Positions 7,618 through 18,264 of a stretch of DNA of 64,000 bases are shown here, piece by piece. The DNA lies in contig JAVBMF010000033.1 in NCBI GenBank assembly GCA_031552735.1, positions 1 to 64,000 on the forward strand, read 5' to 3'. The notes under the pieces were generated by a model that worked only from the letters and a program-made list of their open reading frames with translations, searched no databases and was not told where the DNA came from. This stretch comes from JAVBUY01 sp031552735 (GTDB taxonomy: Bacteria > Bacillota > Clostridia > Christensenellales > Aristaeellaceae). Numbering within the stretch: the stretch's first letter is position 1; each line of letters starts with the position of its first letter. Made by a program: the position numbers and the translations under genes.

Positions 7618-8721
7618 ATGCGACGCGCGACGCGCTGGGGATTGCGCCTTGCCGGGCTACTGCCTGCGCCGCTGGCATTTTTCGCACTGCGTCTGTCCGC
7701 GCGTCATCCGCAATGGATCGAGGACGCGTTTTCGCGCCGTGTGTATCCACCGCTGATGGCCGCGTTGTCGCGGCTGACCGCGCTGGTGCCCTCGGCGGTG
7801 GCGGAGCACGCGCTGCCTGTACTTGCCGTGCTGGCGATCAGCCTACTGCTGTTTCGCGTTGGGCAGTCGCTGTGGCGACACAGCGCGCAGCCACTCGGGC
7901 ACTTCTGCTACCGCCTGGTGTGTGGCGTAGGCGTGTGCTACGCCGCGTTTGTGCTGCTGTGGGGGGCAAACTTCGCGCGCCAGCCGTTCGCCACCTCCGC
8001 CGACCTGCCGCTGGCCCCTGCCAGCACAGCAGAGCTCGCAGCGCTATGCGACGATTTGCTGACCGACGCCACGCGGCTGCGCGCCAAGCTGCCCGAGGCC
8101 GATGATGGCACGTTCGCTTCGCCACTGCCGCTGCCCGAATTGCTGCGCAAGGTACCGATCGCCTATAGCACGCTGTCGCGGCAGTATCCGTGGCTATCCG
8201 GTCAGTATGCCGCGCCCAAGCTGCTCAAACACGGCGAAGCCTTCAGCGAGATGCAGGTCATGGGCATCTTCATTCCCTACACGGCGGAGGCGCTGCTCAA
8301 TGGCGGCATCCCGCCTACGCAGCTCGCGCACACCGCCTGCCACGAGGCGGCGCACCAGCGCGGATTCGCGCGCGAAGCTGAGGCGGACTTCATCGCCTAT
8401 CTCGCGTGCATGGCGTCCGGCGATGCCAGCTTCGCATATTCGGGCACGCTGACCATGCTGCGCTACGCTTCGCTGTCGCTCAACGCGGTTGATCCCGCCG
8501 CTTACAGCGCGCTGGCCCAGCGCGTGCCCATCAATATCCAGCGCGACTATGCCGAGCAGTACGACTACTGGGCGCACTATGAAACGCCGCTGGCCGGACT
8601 GGTCAGTTTAACCAATCAGCGATATCTGTCCACCTTTGCGCTGCAACAACCCCAGCAGCAACGCGATGATGTCGTGGCCATGCTGCTGGCGCGATATCGG
8701 TTGTCCCATCAGAATCCTTGA
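7618..8721 (+). CDS. DUF3810 family membrane-bound zinc metallopeptidase-like protein
   Basis: The 367-residue protein starts with three hydrophobic segments (about residues 10-130) and continues with an extracytoplasmic or cytoplasmic domain. That domain carries a zincin-type HEAAH motif in LAHTACHEAAHQRGFAREAEADF. The downstream Glu in EAEADFIAYLAC is well placed as the third zinc ligand. This is the layout of DUF3810, whose substrate is unknown. Two in-frame ATGs follow GGGAGGG. The second (7618) has correct 6-nt spacing, the first has none. The stop overlaps the -35 box of the next gene's promoter. Confidence 0.82.
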   Translation: MRRATRWGLRLAGLLPAPLAFFALRLSARHPQWIEDAFSRRVYPPLMAALSRLTALVPSAVAEHALPVLAVLAISLLLFRVGQSLWRHSAQPLGHFCYRLVCGVGVCYAAFVLLWGANFARQPFATSADLPLAPASTAELAALCDDLLTDATRLRAKLPEADDGTFASPLPLPELLRKVPIAYSTLSRQYPWLSGQYAAPKLLKHGEAFSEMQVMGIFIPYTAEALLNGGIPPTQLAHTACHEAAHQRGFAREAEADFIAYLACMASGDASFAYSGTLTMLRYASLSLNAVDPAAYSALAQRVPINIQRDYAEQYDYWAHYETPLAGLVSLTNQRYLSTFALQQPQQQRDDVVAMLLARYRLSHQNP

Positions 8722-8746
8722 CTTCCCCGCGCGGTTGTGGTACAGT
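8718..8746 (+). promoter_or_regulatory. Promoter of the COG2509 flavoprotein gene
   Basis: TTGACT (8718-8723) and TACAGT (8741-8746) are spaced by 17 bp. The -35 box overlaps the stop codon of the DUF3810 gene. Transcription would start about 60 nt before the ATG at 8815. Confidence 0.7.
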
Positions 8747-8814
8747 AGCGCAGGCTTTTTCCGCCCCATACCGGGGCTTTTGGCATGTCGCGAAACAGCA
8801 AAGGAGATTCTTGC

Positions 8815-10236
8815 ATGTCTACTGCACAAAACACATTCGACGCCATCATCATCGGCGCGGGCCCGGCGGGCATCTTCACCGCGCTGGAACTAACCGAGCA
8901 AATGCCCGACGCGCGCATCCTGATGGTCGATACCGGCCGCGCGATCGCGAACCGCGCTTGTCCCGCGCGCACCACCGGCAAGTGCGTGCATTGCAAGCCC
9001 TGTGCCATCGTGCACGGCTGGGCGGGCGCAGGCGCGTTTTCCGACGGCAAGCTGTCGCTATCCGACGAGGTGGGCGGCCATGTGGCCGACTATCTGGGAC
9101 ACGATGAGGCGCAGGCGCTAATCGCCCACGCCGATCAGATGTATCTGCGCTTTGGCGCCGATCCCAAGGTGCACGGGCTGAACACGCAAAAAGTGGACGA
9201 GATCACCTACGAGGCGACGCGATACAACATTCACTTGGTGCCCTGCCCGGTGCGCCACTTAGGCACCGAGCACGCCGGTGAAGTGCTGGGCGGCATGCAC
9301 GACTATCTGGTCGCACAGACGCACACCACCTTTCGCGAGCTGACCGACGCGCTGGAGATTCTGGTCGAGGACGGCCATGCGGTGGGCGTAACGCTCAAAC
9401 CGCGCGACGGCGAGGCATATACCGCCTATGCGCCCAATGTCATCGCCGCGCCGGGCCGTGGCGGCGCCGCCTGGCTCAGCCAAGAGATTCGCAGTCTGGG
9501 TCTGCCTACGCGCAACAACGAAGTGGACATTGGCGTGCGCGTCGAGGTGCCCAATTCCATCATGGATCACCTGACCAAAGAGCTGTACGAGGCTAAGCTG
9601 GTCTACTACGCCGACACCTATGAGAACAAGGTGCGCACCTTCTGCATGAATCCCGGCGGCGTGGTGTCCGAGGAGCATTACGAGGGCGGCATCGCGGTGG
9701 TCAATGGCCACAGCTATGGCGACGAGTCGCTGCGCACCAAGAACACCAACTTCGCCGTGCTGGTATCCACCAGCTTCACCGAGCCGTTTGATCAGCCCAT
9801 CGAGTATGGGCGCTACATCGCGCAATTGGGCAACATGCTGACCGGCGGGCCGATCATGGTGCAGCGCTTGGGTGATTTGCTCAAAGGCCGCCGCACCACC
9901 GCCAGCCGTCTGGCGCGATCCACCACCATCCCGACGCTCAAGACCGCAGTGCCCGGCGATTTATCCTTTGTGCTGCCGCCACGCCACCTCACCTCGGTGA
10001 TCGAGGCGCTGAAGGCGTTTGACAACATCGCGCCCGGCCTGTACAGCAAGAATACGCTGCTGTACGGCGTCGAGGTCAAGTTCTACTCGTCCAAAGTGCT
10101 AGTGGACAGCAACTTCGAGACCGCGATCCCGGGCCTGTACGCCATTGGCGACGGCGCGGGCATCACGCGTGGGCTGATGCAGGCGTCGGTCACCGGCATC
10201 AAAGTCGCGCGCGCCATCGCGGGGAAGAAAGCGTAA
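8815..10236 (+). CDS. FAD-dependent dehydrogenase of the COG2509 type
   Basis: The 473-residue flavoprotein has an N-terminal Rossmann dinucleotide site, FDAIIIGAGPAGIFTALEL (about residues 8-26). A conserved cysteine-rich segment, CPARTTGKCVHCKPCAIVHG, is followed by GAGAFSDGKLSL, as in the COG2509 family of uncharacterised dehydrogenases. The C-terminal FAD site GLYAIGDGAGITRGLMQAS is intact. The four-cysteine cluster might bind a metal or be redox-active, which is inference. Start 8815 follows AAAGGAG. An upstream ATG at 8785 lacks a ribosome binding site. The gene has its own promoter and a strong terminator, so it is probably transcribed alone. Confidence 0.88.
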   Translation: MSTAQNTFDAIIIGAGPAGIFTALELTEQMPDARILMVDTGRAIANRACPARTTGKCVHCKPCAIVHGWAGAGAFSDGKLSLSDEVGGHVADYLGHDEAQALIAHADQMYLRFGADPKVHGLNTQKVDEITYEATRYNIHLVPCPVRHLGTEHAGEVLGGMHDYLVAQTHTTFRELTDALEILVEDGHAVGVTLKPRDGEAYTAYAPNVIAAPGRGGAAWLSQEIRSLGLPTRNNEVDIGVRVEVPNSIMDHLTKELYEAKLVYYADTYENKVRTFCMNPGGVVSEEHYEGGIAVVNGHSYGDESLRTKNTNFAVLVSTSFTEPFDQPIEYGRYIAQLGNMLTGGPIMVQRLGDLLKGRRTTASRLARSTTIPTLKTAVPGDLSFVLPPRHLTSVIEALKAFDNIAPGLYSKNTLLYGVEVKFYSSKVLVDSNFETAIPGLYAIGDGAGITRGLMQASVTGIKVARAIAGKKA

Positions 10237-10251
10237 AGCACGTCACAAAGC

Positions 10252-10282
10252 AGCCCTCTCAAAAAAACGAGAGGGCTTTTGT
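10252..10282 (+). terminator. Terminator after the COG2509 flavoprotein gene
   Basis: AGCCCTCTC (10252-10260) pairs with GAGAGGGCT (10269-10277) followed by TTT. The A-rich loop is unusual but the stem is perfect. Confidence 0.85.
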
Positions 10283-10297
10283 GTGTTATATGCGGTT

Positions 10298-12964
10298 TCA
10301 TGTGTGCTCGGCGACTCGGTTGGCGCTGCTAGTGAAGCGGAGCCGCCCTATCACCAACGCCAGCAGGCAACCCGCGATGCCTAGCGCGCAGAGCCAGAAT
10401 CCGGCAATCAAGCCTGGGGGCGTGTATACCATCCGCACTTCATTGCGCCCCTGCGTCAGCGGCACGGCACAGAAGATATCCAGCCCACGCTCCACCCGCA
10501 CAGGCGTGCCGTTGACCATGGCTTGCCAACCGCCGTCGTAGGGCACAGTGAGCAGCAGCGTGTTGTGCGCGTCGGTCGCATCTACCGTTCCGGAGAGGCG
10601 ATGCCCGTGCCAGGACAGATCGTATAGCTGCGCGGCGCACGCCTCGTCGGTCAGCGTCTCCAGCGCGGCATAATCCAGCTGATAGAGTGCTTGCTGTCGG
10701 AGTGTCGTTACTTTCCCTTCCTGCAAAAAGGCCAAAGCAAGTTCCTCATCGGGGCCATAATCGCCAATGCGGACAGCCTTTGGCACGGCGTAATTGTCCA
10801 GCTGTTGCAGCAGACGCCGCCTGTAAGGCATGTAGGTTTCCATGATGAATTGCCCCGCGCCGCCCTCGTAATCGCTTGCCCAATAGGCATAGACCGGCCC
10901 ATCAGTCTGTGTAACGGCCTGATAGCGCTTAGCAGGATTATCGAAGAACCCTTCTTCAACGGTTACCCGCTCGGCGCCATCGGGCAAGGTCTGCGAAAGG
11001 AGCATCTCATACTCCACCGTCATTGGCAGAGGCTGGAGGATCGGTGGGCCCCCTTCATCCTGCAGCGCGTCAAACATTCCGCCTTGCAGCGCAAAAAGGT
11101 TCTCTCGCAGATAAGCCGCACCGTAATCGGTCTTGGTCAAGACCTGCGGCGGCAGATGATAATCCATTACAGCCGCTCGCGTAGCAAAGGCCAAGGGCAA
11201 AGCCGCCGGGTTTTCATATACGTGCAGGCCATCCTGCTCCACAATATCGTAGTAATAGTCGTTAGGCGATTCACTCGCCAGCACATAGCGGATGCCCAAC
11301 AGGCTGTCCAGCGCAATGTTGCTGCCGGTGTATCTGTAGTTGGTACTCTGTCCATCTTGACCAAGCCGAATCAGCGTGTTTCCGAGGACGGTATCCGCGG
11401 CACTGCTGAAGGTTTTGACGCCGTTATAGCCCAGTGTCAAGCTATCGTTCGCGTCCCAGCCCACGGTGCTTTCCACGCGGTATGGGTCCTCTGGATCATC
11501 GGGCAATTGCGCCAGCAGCGTGGCGCGTTGCGCAAAGAAATTGGTAAAGCCCGAAAGGCTCATGTAATGATTGGCTGCATCGAGGCTGCGCATTGTGACA
11601 TATGCGTTGGCGCTAGCCTCGGTAGTCAGCAGCAGCACGCAAAGCGCCAGCGCAACGCGCCGACCCTTGGGCACGAGGCGCAGCCACAGCAACGCGACCG
11701 TCCAGAACGCGACCAAGCATGGTGCCAGCGTGCGCGCGATGGGCAAGGTGTTGGGAAACTGATTTGGATGGAATACCAAAAGATAGAGCAATGCCAGCGT
11801 ACCACTGGCGACCACGCTCCATACGCGGATGCCGTTCATCCGGGTAAAGCAGCGGTGTGCGCACCAAACCAGCAGGAAACAGAACACGAAAGCGAAGCGA
11901 CCTTGATACCACATAGCAGCATCAAACGCTTCCCAAGCGAAGTTGAGCATCGCCGCCCAGAAGCTGAGCAGCATGAAAGCGCAAATGCAGCCAAAGGCGA
12001 TGCGCTCCCGCTTGGGAATGCGCGCATTCAAGAAGTAGACAGGCAACAGTAGCAGCACCATCGTGCCACTATACAGTGGCGGCATGCCGCCCGTGATGGA
12101 ATCGAATGCGCCAAAGAAGGTGCGCGAAAATACATCGAAGAAGGGAAACATTGTCTTCCAACCGGGATCAACATTGAGCAAGGAGGGGCCGGAATCTTGC
12201 AGTATGCGCAGCGCGGCGGGCAGCAGAAGCGGTGCGCAGCACAGCGCGGCGCAACACGTCGCCGCGAAGAATTTCAGCGCCACACGCCAAGGCCGTGCGG
12301 GCCTATAGACCCACAGCATTGCAAGAAAGCAAAGAAGGGCGAAGATGCCGCCCATATAGGCAAGGTAGAACTGGGTGAAGAACATTGCCGCCAGCGCCAG
12401 CACAAGACCGAACCAACGGCCCCGAGTTACCAGTGTGTGCACACCGCGAATGACCAGCGGCAGCAGGATGAGTGTATCGAGCCACATGATGTTGCATGCA
12501 TAGCACATCGCGTAGCTGCACAGCGCATAGCACGGTGCAAACAGCAGGCTGGAACGCCGCGCGCCGAGCACCGTGCGGGCGAAGATCGCATAGGTTGCCC
12601 CGCACAGGCCAATCTTGAGCAGCGTGATGAGCAGCAACGCATGCGGCAGCGCGCTTGGGGAATCGAAGAATGCCACGATCAGTGAAAGCGGACTGGCCAA
12701 ATAGTAGGCGATCATCGGCAGCATATTGTTGCCCAAGGCGGGCAGCAGGCTGAAAAACGCGCTCTGGTCGCCGGCCAGCACGCGCTGCCAATAGGCGTGA
12801 AAGTGTATGTATTGGCTGATACCGTCGGCAACAACCACCGTGCGGTCACCCAGGGGCGCAATACCCATCGCGATACAGGCCACGAGCATCGCGCCAAGCG
12901 ACAGAAAAAACGCTCCGAGGGGGATCAACCACCGACTCAAGCGTTCAATGTCTAGCTTTTTCAT
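10298..12964 (-). CDS. YfhO family membrane glycosylation protein
   Basis: The 888-residue protein belongs to the YfhO family. Its B. subtilis member participates in glycosylation of lipoteichoic acid with a lipid-linked sugar. It shows about a dozen transmembrane helices in the first 480 residues, the early family motif VVVADGISQYIHFHAYWQ with its acidic residue, and LPMIAYYLASPLSLIV. Then follow an extracytoplasmic domain containing LDSLLGIRYVLASE and a last helix near the C-terminus (PPGLIAGFWLCALGIAGCLLA). Start 12964 (MKKLDIE) follows GGAGG. The 58-residue upstream extension would cross the promoter. It is monocistronic and adjacent to a GT39-like gene. Confidence 0.85.
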   Translation of the reverse strand: MKKLDIERLSRWLIPLGAFFLSLGAMLVACIAMGIAPLGDRTVVVADGISQYIHFHAYWQRVLAGDQSAFFSLLPALGNNMLPMIAYYLASPLSLIVAFFDSPSALPHALLLITLLKIGLCGATYAIFARTVLGARRSSLLFAPCYALCSYAMCYACNIMWLDTLILLPLVIRGVHTLVTRGRWFGLVLALAAMFFTQFYLAYMGGIFALLCFLAMLWVYRPARPWRVALKFFAATCCAALCCAPLLLPAALRILQDSGPSLLNVDPGWKTMFPFFDVFSRTFFGAFDSITGGMPPLYSGTMVLLLLPVYFLNARIPKRERIAFGCICAFMLLSFWAAMLNFAWEAFDAAMWYQGRFAFVFCFLLVWCAHRCFTRMNGIRVWSVVASGTLALLYLLVFHPNQFPNTLPIARTLAPCLVAFWTVALLWLRLVPKGRRVALALCVLLLTTEASANAYVTMRSLDAANHYMSLSGFTNFFAQRATLLAQLPDDPEDPYRVESTVGWDANDSLTLGYNGVKTFSSAADTVLGNTLIRLGQDGQSTNYRYTGSNIALDSLLGIRYVLASESPNDYYYDIVEQDGLHVYENPAALPLAFATRAAVMDYHLPPQVLTKTDYGAAYLRENLFALQGGMFDALQDEGGPPILQPLPMTVEYEMLLSQTLPDGAERVTVEEGFFDNPAKRYQAVTQTDGPVYAYWASDYEGGAGQFIMETYMPYRRRLLQQLDNYAVPKAVRIGDYGPDEELALAFLQEGKVTTLRQQALYQLDYAALETLTDEACAAQLYDLSWHGHRLSGTVDATDAHNTLLLTVPYDGGWQAMVNGTPVRVERGLDIFCAVPLTQGRNEVRMVYTPPGLIAGFWLCALGIAGCLLALVIGRLRFTSSANRVAEHT

Positions 12965-13007
12965 CCCGGCCTCCATCCATTGCATCCAACAAGCATATTT
13001 TCTATAC

Positions 13008-13036
13008 ATCTTATAAAAATGGGAAAATTTTGTCAA
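13008..13036 (-). promoter_or_regulatory. Promoter of the YfhO gene
   Basis: Minus-strand TTGACA (13031-13036) and TAAGAT (13008-13013) are separated by 17 bp in an AT-rich stretch, about 40 nt before the start codon. Confidence 0.8.
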
Positions 13037-13335
13037 GCGACGACACGCATCCCCAAACCTCGTCAGCATGCACAGTGAAGCATTCCGCGCGATACCCCGG
13101 CGCATGCAACCATTGAAAGCATCCGCATGTGCATACATAGCAAATGGCGCGCGTATTGGATCACCGAAAAAGAGAGGCCTTGTTGCGAATGCGGCATCAT
13201 GATATGGTGGCTCGGGATGTGCAGTGAACAGAGAACCACCAGCGGCGGCAAAAAAGCATATGATATCGGCTCGTCCTGTGCGTCAAATAACGGTCTGCTG
13301 AATCTTTGCCACGATGCAGGTGCAATAGCCCCTTG
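13037..13335. other. 299-bp intergenic stretch with little identifiable content
   Basis: Between the YfhO promoter and the 3' end of the GT39-like gene I see no credible coding frame. A 15-mer AACCACCAGCGGCGG (13233-13247) recurs at 26033-26047. Both copies lie downstream of a minus-strand gene. Confidence 0.5.
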
Positions 13336-14838
13336 TCAACTGAAGAGGCTTCCACCGGACACCGACTTCTTCAGACAACGCCAGCGTTCCACACTGCGCG
13401 CCAACCCCAGCACGCCCGCCATAATCAGCACCGAGAAGTAGTTGGAGAAGTAGCGGCCGCGTTTTTCCCACGTCAGCAGGAACAGCACAATGCCGACCAG
13501 CGCCATCCAAATTTCCGGGTGCTGTTCGCCTTCGGTGTCCAGGTTTCCGATTGCCGTGATCGCGCCTGCCAACGCCAGCACCCACAGCGCCAGCATGATG
13601 CCCGAGCAATATGCCTTATACCCTTTGAAGTGCGCGCCGTCATAGAATAAGTATTGCTGTAACCAGGTATCGTTCCATGGCCAATCGTCCAGGAACTCCT
13701 CCAGCCCCATCGTTCCCGAACCAAAGTCCTCTTCCATCTTCTGGGCATAAAACACGGGCATCTGTCCGCTGGCAAAACGCCGCTGATACATCTCGCGCAC
13801 CATCTTCCAGCCTACCTCATTGCGCTCGGTGCGATTGGGCGCAAAGTGATACAAGTTGCCAATGCAGTCCTCCTCATAGGAGATGCCATGCACCAGCCAG
13901 TTGACAATGGGCAGGTTGTGCTTCTCCAGCTCGTCGGGCTCAAAGTGCTCGTCCAGCAGGTACTGATTCCACATCGATGATCCGATCAGTATCGCCGCCA
14001 GCGACAGCGGCAACAGCATGCCCAGCGACAGCCAGCGACCCTGGATCAGGTCGGTCAGGACCAGCGCGATGAGCATGATCACCACTGTCGCCTTGATCTC
14101 AAAGCCGATCAGCCCCAGCCCTGCCATCACCACATAGATCGGCAGTTTCAGCCACCACCTGCACCCGCGCCCCACCAGATACAGCCACAGCAGCGCCACA
14201 GGATACACAAAGGTCATCGCGTCGGTATAAAACACCGCGCCCAGCACGTAATACGGCGGCAGCAGCAGAAACACAAGCGCGGCAACCAGTGCCGCCGCGT
14301 GTCCGGCAATGCGTCGCACGATATCGATGCACAGGACGATGCTTAGTGTCGCCAGCAAGCTGTTGACGATGACACCCGCTAAGTAATACTGATCGCTGTC
14401 CATTTGGTTGACCAACTGAAACACCCGGGACAGCAGCGCCATCAACGGCACGTTGTTGGGGAAGATATAGAAGTAAAACGCACGGTCCGCATCCAGCATA
14501 AACGTGTATTCTGCCGCCCATGCCTGCGCGCCGTAGAACACATAGCCAAAGTCGCCACGCGGATCAAACTCCAGCAGCATGCCCAGCGGAATCTGGATCA
14601 GTGGCAGCAAGATGGCGACACCGAGCAGCACGAACGGGAACGCGCGCTTGGCAAAGGTTTCGTGGCGCTGCAGAAGCCGCAGCAGGAAGTACAGCCCGGC
14701 CAATGTCGCCACGCACACCGGGTAGAATATCCACGCCGGATGTTTGTTGAACGCCACGATGGATACGATGATCAGCGCGCAAAGCAGCGCGAAAATCACA
14801 AACACCGCTTTTTGCAGCCCGTTCGACAGCTTCTTCAT
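13336..14838 (-). CDS. GT39/ArnT-like membrane glycosyltransferase
   Basis: The 500-residue protein has about ten to eleven transmembrane helices. Its first large loop carries an acidic patch, LLEFDPRGDFGYVFYGAQAW, in the place where GT-C enzymes of the PMT/ArnT group carry their catalytic Asp. A periplasm-type loop of about 110 residues near the C-terminus contains MYQRRFASGQMPVFYAQKM. Such enzymes transfer a sugar from a polyprenyl phosphate. Donor and acceptor are unknown. Start 14838 (MKKLSNG) has GGAGGG 8 nt upstream. The upstream frame to 15075 lies inside the MATE gene. It is the last gene of the SpoU-ilvA-MATE run. Confidence 0.78.
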   Translation of the reverse strand: MKKLSNGLQKAVFVIFALLCALIIVSIVAFNKHPAWIFYPVCVATLAGLYFLLRLLQRHETFAKRAFPFVLLGVAILLPLIQIPLGMLLEFDPRGDFGYVFYGAQAWAAEYTFMLDADRAFYFYIFPNNVPLMALLSRVFQLVNQMDSDQYYLAGVIVNSLLATLSIVLCIDIVRRIAGHAAALVAALVFLLLPPYYVLGAVFYTDAMTFVYPVALLWLYLVGRGCRWWLKLPIYVVMAGLGLIGFEIKATVVIMLIALVLTDLIQGRWLSLGMLLPLSLAAILIGSSMWNQYLLDEHFEPDELEKHNLPIVNWLVHGISYEEDCIGNLYHFAPNRTERNEVGWKMVREMYQRRFASGQMPVFYAQKMEEDFGSGTMGLEEFLDDWPWNDTWLQQYLFYDGAHFKGYKAYCSGIMLALWVLALAGAITAIGNLDTEGEQHPEIWMALVGIVLFLLTWEKRGRYFSNYFSVLIMAGVLGLARSVERWRCLKKSVSGGSLFS

Positions 14839-14863
14839 CCTCTGTACCCTCCGACTTTCCGCT

Positions 14864-16234
14864 CTATGCCATCTGCGCAACATCCACGCGCGGCAGTTGC
14901 TTCGCTTGCACCAGATACCATACCAACATCGCCAGCCCGCGCACCATGCATGTGCAGGCGATCGCCCACCAAATGCCGTTGAGACCCAGCACGGTGGCCG
15001 CCAGCGCATACGCCAGCGGCACGCGCGCGATGTTGCTAAGAATGCTGCATACAGCGGGCGGCACGGTCTTGCCAATGCCGCGGAATGTCCCGCCGGTGGT
15101 CGCCTCGGTGCAGGCGATCCACTCGCAGGTGGCCAGCACGCGCAGGTACGTGCCGCCGATGTCGCGGATCGGTTCCTCGCGCAGGAACAGCGAAATCAGC
15201 GCGCGCCCGCCAAAGAACAGCAGCAGCGACACGAACAGCCCATAGACCAGCATCGCCGCCATGCTGATGCGGAATCCCCGATGAATGCGCGTCCATTTGC
15301 CCGCGCCATAGTTCTGCCCCACGAAGGTGGTCACCGCCGTGCCAAAGCCACCGCCGACCAGCCAGGCAAGCGACTCGATCTGCGTGCCCATCTGCTGCGC
15401 GGCAATCGCGCCCGCGCCAAACGAGGCCACGCGCCGCGCAATCGTCATCGCCAGCAGCGTAAACAGGCCGCTCTCCAGCGCGCTGGGAATGCTCCAGCGC
15501 AATATCTGGCGGATCTCCGCGCGGTGCGGCCTGCCCAGTAGATGGAATTGCGCAAACGGGCGCGATTTGTGCCGCTTCATCAGGATGCACATCAGCGCGA
15601 ACACCAGCAGTTCAGCCAGCGCGGTGGCCAGCGCGCCGCCCAGCACGCCCCAGCGGAACACCAGAATGAACAATGGATCGAGCACCATGTTGGTGATCAG
15701 CCCGGTCGCGTGCGCCATAAAGGACAGGTGCGTGTTGCCGCTGGCGTTGAACGCGCCGGTCATCGCAGCGGTCATAAACCACGGCGGCACCGCCACAGCC
15801 ACCATGCGCAGATATCCGGCTGCCTCTGCGGCCACATGCGCCTCGCGGATATTAAACAAGCTGATCAAGAGGTCCGCGCCAAAGCCAAGCAGCGCGCCAT
15901 ACACAATGCCCAGCACCAGCGACAGAAACACCGCGCTGTGCGCGTAGCGCTGCGCAGCCTCGATATTTTTCGCGCCCAAATTTTGCGACACACCAATCTG
16001 CGCGCCCATGCTGCCGATCATGATCAGCGCCATCGCCAGCCAGAAGAACATGCCCGCAGAGCCGACCGCCGCCACCGCTTCGCTGCTAACACCGCGCCCC
16101 AGCCAGAACATGTCGGTCAGGTTATACGCCATTTGCAGCAGCGACGTGCCCATGATCGGCACCGCCACCACCACCAGTTTCCGAAAGATGCTGCCTTGCG
16201 TTAAATCGCGCTGATGCGCGCCTGCGTGTTCCAT
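14864..16234 (-). CDS. MATE family multidrug/cation efflux transporter
   Basis: The 456-residue protein has twelve hydrophobic segments in two homologous halves and the family-typical N-terminal region IFRKLVVVAVPIMGTSLLQMAYNLTDMFWLGR. GAFNASGNTHLSFM and TTFVGQNYGAGKWTRIHRGF correspond to conserved MATE segments of the first and second halves. MATE proteins export drugs or metabolites by Na+ or H+ antiport; the substrate cannot be predicted. Start 16234 has GAGG upstream. The gene sits 13 bp after ilvA and 25 bp before the GT39-like gene, so it is probably co-transcribed. Confidence 0.92.
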   Translation of the reverse strand: MEHAGAHQRDLTQGSIFRKLVVVAVPIMGTSLLQMAYNLTDMFWLGRGVSSEAVAAVGSAGMFFWLAMALIMIGSMGAQIGVSQNLGAKNIEAAQRYAHSAVFLSLVLGIVYGALLGFGADLLISLFNIREAHVAAEAAGYLRMVAVAVPPWFMTAAMTGAFNASGNTHLSFMAHATGLITNMVLDPLFILVFRWGVLGGALATALAELLVFALMCILMKRHKSRPFAQFHLLGRPHRAEIRQILRWSIPSALESGLFTLLAMTIARRVASFGAGAIAAQQMGTQIESLAWLVGGGFGTAVTTFVGQNYGAGKWTRIHRGFRISMAAMLVYGLFVSLLLFFGGRALISLFLREEPIRDIGGTYLRVLATCEWIACTEATTGGTFRGIGKTVPPAVCSILSNIARVPLAYALAATVLGLNGIWWAIACTCMVRGLAMLVWYLVQAKQLPRVDVAQMA

Positions 16235-16247
16235 GAAAGCTGCCTCG

Positions 16248-17446
<1,199 letters not shown>

Positions 17447-17450
<4 letters not shown>

Positions 17451-18232
17451 GTGTTTTCCTCCTGTGCGTTGGCAAGGCCATAGATCATGATCCCGGCGGC
17501 CACCGCCGCGTTCAGCGACTCCGCGCCGCCGCGCATGGGCAGCGCCAGCCGGTGCGTGGCCACCGCCGATACAGCGGGCGATATGCCGCCACCCTCGCTG
17601 CCAATGACCAGCACTTGTTTTTCTGGCATTCGGCCGCGCGAGAAGAATGCCTGTCCGCCCAACTCTGCGGACAGAACGGCATAACCGCGCTGACGCCACA
17701 AGGCCAGCGCCTCCGCCAGATCGTCTACCGCCCACACCGGCACGCGAAAGATCGACCCCATGGTCGCGCGCAGCGCCTTGCTGCCGAATGGATCGGCGCA
17801 GCCCGGGCCGAGCAGCATGCCATGAAATCCGGCCGCGTCGGCAGTGCGCAGGATCGTGCCCACATTGCCGGGGTCCTGCACGCCATCGAGCGCCACCCAC
17901 AGGTTGCCCTCGGGCTCATCTGCGCGCAGGGGCAGCGCCACCGCCGCCGCGATCCCCTGTGGTGTCTTGGTGTCGCACACCGCCTCCAGCACATGCACAG
18001 GCACGCACAGCACATCGGCGTCCGCCGCCAGCAGACGATCGACCAGCGCCTGATGCGCGGGCAAACGCGCTGCATCGACCACCACCGTGCGCACCTTCAC
18101 ATGCGCCAGTGCCTCTTCCACCATCTTGCTCCCCTCTACCAGAAAGCATCCGGCGGCCAGCCGCTCTTTTTTTTCTTTTAGTGCGCGAAGGGCGCGTATC
18201 TGCGCGTTCTGTACGCTGGTGATTTGCTGCAT
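17447..18232 (-). CDS. SpoU/TrmH family RNA 2'-O-methyltransferase
   Basis: The 261-residue SPOUT methyltransferase has an N-terminal RNA-binding substrate domain (SVQNAQIRALRALKEKKER). The catalytic knot motifs are present: motif 1 ALDGVQDPGNVGTILRTADA, motif 2 VLVIGSEGGGISPAV and motif 3 LPMRGGAESLNAAVAAGIMI. It would methylate a ribose 2'-hydroxyl in rRNA or tRNA with S-adenosylmethionine. The exact nucleotide is not predictable (RlmB- or TsnR-like). Start 18232 follows GGAGGGG with 8-nt spacing. It is the first gene of a run with ilvA (4-bp overlap), MATE and a glycosyltransferase. Confidence 0.92.
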
Positions 18233-18264
18233 GGACGCGTCCCCTCCTCGTCGTTCACCGATGC

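Noticed and set aside
13127..13441. Possible 104-residue gene in the YfhO-GT39 gap
   Set aside because: No ribosome binding site, odd composition, and overlap with the end of the GT39-like gene.
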